Shown: one piece after another, positions 44,184 through 45,884 of the stretch | How the letters are laid out: each line of letters begins with the position of its first letter | How positions within the stretch are numbered: position 1 is the first letter of the stretch | Source of the DNA: CAMTWJ01 sp964643605 | GTDB taxonomy: Bacteria; Patescibacteriota; Saccharimonadia; Saccharimonadales; 2-12-FULL-41-12 | Assembly: GCA_964643605.1 (NCBI GenBank) | Contig: CAZXTF010000003.1 | Location: forward strand, 1-45,884 | Direction of reading: 5' to 3' | DNA: 45,884 bases | The notes under the pieces: model-generated | Told to the model about the DNA's origin: nothing | Databases searched by the model: none | What the model saw: only the letters and a program-made list of their open reading frames with translations | Position numbers and translations under genes: made by a program

Positions 44184-44648
44184 TTAAAGGACCTGGATCT
44201 TCTTTACGGTGTCTTGTTTTACTTTTGTAAACGCAATAGTGAGAACGCCATCTTTTAGGATTGCTTCAATCTCTTCTTCCTTCACTGGTACTGGCAAAGC
44301 AATGCTTCGGCTAAATTCACCCCAGTAACATTCTTGGACAAAGTAGTTTTCTACATTGTCTTCGTTACCAGCGCTTAAGGTACCCTTAACACTTAATGTA
44401 TTGTCCGAAATACTTACATCAAGGTCACTCTTATTCACTCCGGCAGTACGAGCCTTCACAACAAGCTTTTCCTTTGTCTCGTATACATCTACAGCCAGTT
44501 GTCCTGGTACTGCATCTTCTTCATCCCACTCTTCGGCTACAGCTGTTTCTACGGCTGCGTTTTCAGTTACGAGGTCGTCATCGCCCAAAAAAGCTGCGGT
44601 CAGTTCGTCCTCCATCAATAAATCTTCGTCTCGATTTCTTCGAGCCAT
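44184..44648 (-). CDS. small heat-shock protein, Hsp20/alpha-crystallin
   Basis: The 154-residue chaperone binds unfolding proteins. The alpha-crystallin domain covers about residues 50-154: AVDVYETKEKLVVKARTAGV, LDVSISDNTLSVKGTLSAG, YFVQECYWGEFSRSIALPVPV and LKDGVLTIAFTKV. The N-terminal 48 residues are acidic. A strong GGAGGG site lies 8 nt before the ATG. I saw no CIRCE element. The C-terminal IxI motif is weak (IQVL). Confidence 0.93.
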   Translation of the reverse strand: MARRNRDEDLLMEDELTAAFLGDDDLVTENAAVETAVAEEWDEEDAVPGQLAVDVYETKEKLVVKARTAGVNKSDLDVSISDNTLSVKGTLSAGNEDNVENYFVQECYWGEFSRSIALPVPVKEEEIEAILKDGVLTIAFTKVKQDTVKKIQVL

Positions 44649-44820
44649 TTGTATACCCTCCAGGTTTTCTAGATGTTAGATTGTTTTTTCTTCAGACTTG
44701 CCAAAGTAAGAGTTTTTGTATTATTACAAGTATACGCTGAAGATATAATGAGGTGCAAGGGGCCTGCGCACTTATTTACAACACAAAAATTACATCATAA
44801 TGTTTCTGGCATTTCCTTGC

Positions 44821-44826
44821 TATCCT
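44821..44826 (+). promoter_or_regulatory. -10 element before the comF-like gene
   Basis: TATCCT ends 6 nt before ATG 44833, another leaderless candidate. A TATAAT at 44743-44748 could give a longer transcript. Confidence 0.35.
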
Positions 44827-44832
44827 AGACAA

Positions 44833-45504
44833 ATGAACATTGCAGAGAAGATGATTAGCCTATTGGCCCCTCATGAATGTCTAGGTTGTAACAGAGAAGG
44901 TTCGCTTCTCTGCAGCTCCTGTAGGATCATTGCTATCACCACTCTTCCCTCTCGCTGTTTTGTGTGTCATAAGGCAACGAGGCAGAGTGCAGTTTGTGAA
45001 AGCTGCAAACACACTATTCCTCTCGAGCACGTTTGGGTTGCAACAGAATACAGCGAGCTACCCAAACAGCTCGTATATAAGCTCAAATTTGGCCGGGCTA
45101 GTGCAGCGGCTCAGAGCATAGCACGGAGTATATACGATGAGCTTCCCTTGCTTCCTAAAGAAACTATTGTTACGCACATTCCTACTGCCTCTTCCCGGAT
45201 ACGGTCTCGTGGATACGACCAAGCCCAGCTGATTGCAAAAGCAGTAGCAGCTCAGTCTGGCTGGAAGTACAAGCCTCTCTTGGTACGGGTAAATGATAGT
45301 CGACAGGTAGGCTCATCTCGAGAGCAGCGTTTTGCACAAATGGAGTCGGCTTTTGCCCTAAAAAAGAATTGTACGTTCCAGGGCGCAGATATTTTGTTAA
45401 TTGACGATGTAGTAACTACTGGGGCTACACTACAGGCTGCCTCAAAGCAGCTAAAAGCCGCAGGCGTAAAAACAGTCAATGCTGCAGTATTTGCCGCCTC
45501 TTGA
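44833..45504 (+). CDS. ComF family phosphoribosyltransferase-like protein
   Basis: The 223-residue protein (from ATG 44833) has a double zinc-ribbon N-terminus (CLGCNREGSLLCSSC, CFVCHKATRQSAVCESC) and a type I phosphoribosyltransferase domain with ILLIDDVVTTGATLQAA as the PRPP loop. ComF proteins are linked to natural DNA uptake and single-stranded DNA handling. ATG 44833 starts the conserved region; an upstream ATG at 44800 would add 11 residues. Confidence 0.9.
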   Translation: MNIAEKMISLLAPHECLGCNREGSLLCSSCRIIAITTLPSRCFVCHKATRQSAVCESCKHTIPLEHVWVATEYSELPKQLVYKLKFGRASAAAQSIARSIYDELPLLPKETIVTHIPTASSRIRSRGYDQAQLIAKAVAAQSGWKYKPLLVRVNDSRQVGSSREQRFAQMESAFALKKNCTFQGADILLIDDVVTTGATLQAASKQLKAAGVKTVNAAVFAAS

Positions 45505-45513
45505 AAAATAAAA

Positions 45514-45541
45514 AAGGTCTCATGCGAGACCATTCTTTTTT
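45514..45541 (+). terminator. Rho-independent terminator after the comF-like gene
   Basis: Stem GGTCTC/GAGACC (45516-45521 and 45526-45531) with loop ATGC, followed by ATTCTTTTTT. An A-run precedes it, so it could act in both directions. Confidence 0.8.
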
Positions 45542-45558
45542 GGCGGAAGGGGTGGGAT
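45541..45558 (-). repeat. 18-bp copy of the tRNA-Ser 3' end
   Basis: TGGCGGAAGGGGTGGGAT is identical to 45724-45741, the CCA end and part of the acceptor/T arm of tRNA-Ser. Confidence 0.85.
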
Positions 45559-45608
45559 ATCGCCTGCGCTTCGCTAGGCTCCTCCGGCTCTCTCGAAGAA
45601 AAAATACC
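45554..45608. repeat. 55-bp direct repeat, copy 1
   Basis: Identical by eye to 45830-45884, where it reaches the window end, so the full length is unknown. Confidence 0.88.
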
Positions 45609-45641
45609 TGAAGTGTTTTTTCTTCTTCGTTCGCCTACGCC

Positions 45642-45674
45642 GAACCCCTTTTGCTATGGCAAAAGTTTGGGTTC
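45642..45674. repeat. imperfect hairpin in the comF-tRNA spacer
   Basis: GAACCC-CTTTTGC pairs with GCAAAAG-ttt-GGGTTC (13 bp, 3-nt bulge, 4-nt loop). Function unknown; it is next to the 55-bp repeat. Confidence 0.7.
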
Positions 45675-45686
45675 TCATCTTTTCAG

Positions 45687-45725
45687 CATACAAAAAGCCA
45701 GGCCAAAAACCTGACTCTTTGTATG
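45687..45725 (-). terminator. probable terminator of tRNA-Ser
   Basis: On the minus strand AGTCAGG/CCTGGCT forms a stem followed by TTTTTG directly downstream of the tRNA. The outer bases extend the pairing to about 16 bp with mismatches. Confidence 0.6.
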
Positions 45726-45813
45726 GCGGAAGGGGTGGGATTCGAACCCACGGTACCGTTGCCGGCACGACAGTTTTCAAGACTGTTCTCTTAAACCACT
45801 CGAGCACCCTTCC
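45724..45813 (-). tRNA. tRNA-Ser (anticodon TGA)
   Basis: A 90-nt class II tRNA: acceptor GGAAGGG pairs with CCCTTCC, the anticodon loop is CTTGAAA within the stem ACAGT/ACTGT, a long variable arm is present, the T loop is GGTTCGAATCC, and CCA is encoded. Confidence 0.95.
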
Positions 45814-45829
45814 TCGTTGAATGTTGAGA

Positions 45830-45884
45830 GGGATATCGCCTGCGCTTCGCTAGGCTCCTCCGGCTCTCTCGAAGAAAAAATACC
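45830..45884. repeat. 55-bp direct repeat, copy 2 (continues past window end)
   Basis: Second copy of 45554-45608, 17 nt upstream of the tRNA-Ser 5' end. Confidence 0.88.

Noticed and set aside
44649..44832. CIRCE heat-shock operator before hsp20
   Set aside because: No TTAGCACTC/GAGTGCTAA pair; only weak TTGTA/TACAA symmetry.

Overview
The window looks like part of a small, densely packed bacterial genome, most likely a Candidate Phyla Radiation member related to Saccharibacteria (TM7). This is inferred from gene content: a PrgI/VirB4/TrbL-type secretion locus with a tandem array of small two-helix pilins, a typical bacterial replication-origin block, abutting or overlapping genes, and standard stop codons. 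No rRNA is present to confirm taxonomy. Two 10-N scaffold gaps (33985-33994, 39678-39687) each interrupt a gene.

Layout. (1) 1-14.4 kb is a surface-glycan locus: a two-domain GT2 enzyme, an RgpF-like protein, a polysaccharide pyruvyl transferase, a Wzm/Wzt-type ABC exporter, a second GT2 enzyme, an AlbA_2/ATPase regulator, a Wzy/WaaL-like membrane protein, a RelB/RelE-type toxin-antitoxin pair overlapping a GT4 gene, a small anchored secreted protein, and a lone purD. (2) 14.4-20.3 kb holds a large anchored SGNH esterase and five alternating-strand genes for small membrane proteins. I read these five as one paralogous four-cysteine family sharing near-identical promoters and ends. (3) 20.3-26.4 kb is the origin region: jag/khpB, yidC, rnpA, rpmH (45 codons), a DnaA-box cluster, dnaA, a second box cluster, dnaN and recF. 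(4) 26.4-44.2 kb is a type IV secretion-like locus. A minus-strand operon encodes a 57-residue ORF, PrgI, a VirB4-N-like protein, VirB4 (gapped), a 984-residue protein with an M15-like end, a lysozyme/M23 wall hydrolase and an anchored protein. Next come an unknown plus-strand gene, a TrbL/VirB6-like protein (gapped) and seven tandem pilin-like genes ended by a strong terminator. No VirD4 or VirB11 is seen in the window. (5) 44.2 kb to the end holds hsp20, a comF-like gene, tRNA-Ser(TGA) and a hairpin-rich 55-bp direct repeat that runs to the window edge.

Working together: glycans are assembled by the glycosyltransferases, exported by the ABC transporter and possibly polymerised or ligated by the Wzy-like protein. 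The secretion locus carries its own wall-cutting enzymes and pilins, fitting cell-surface interaction or DNA/protein transfer. Many genes have a -10 hexamer 6-7 nt before the start codon, which suggests widespread leaderless transcription.
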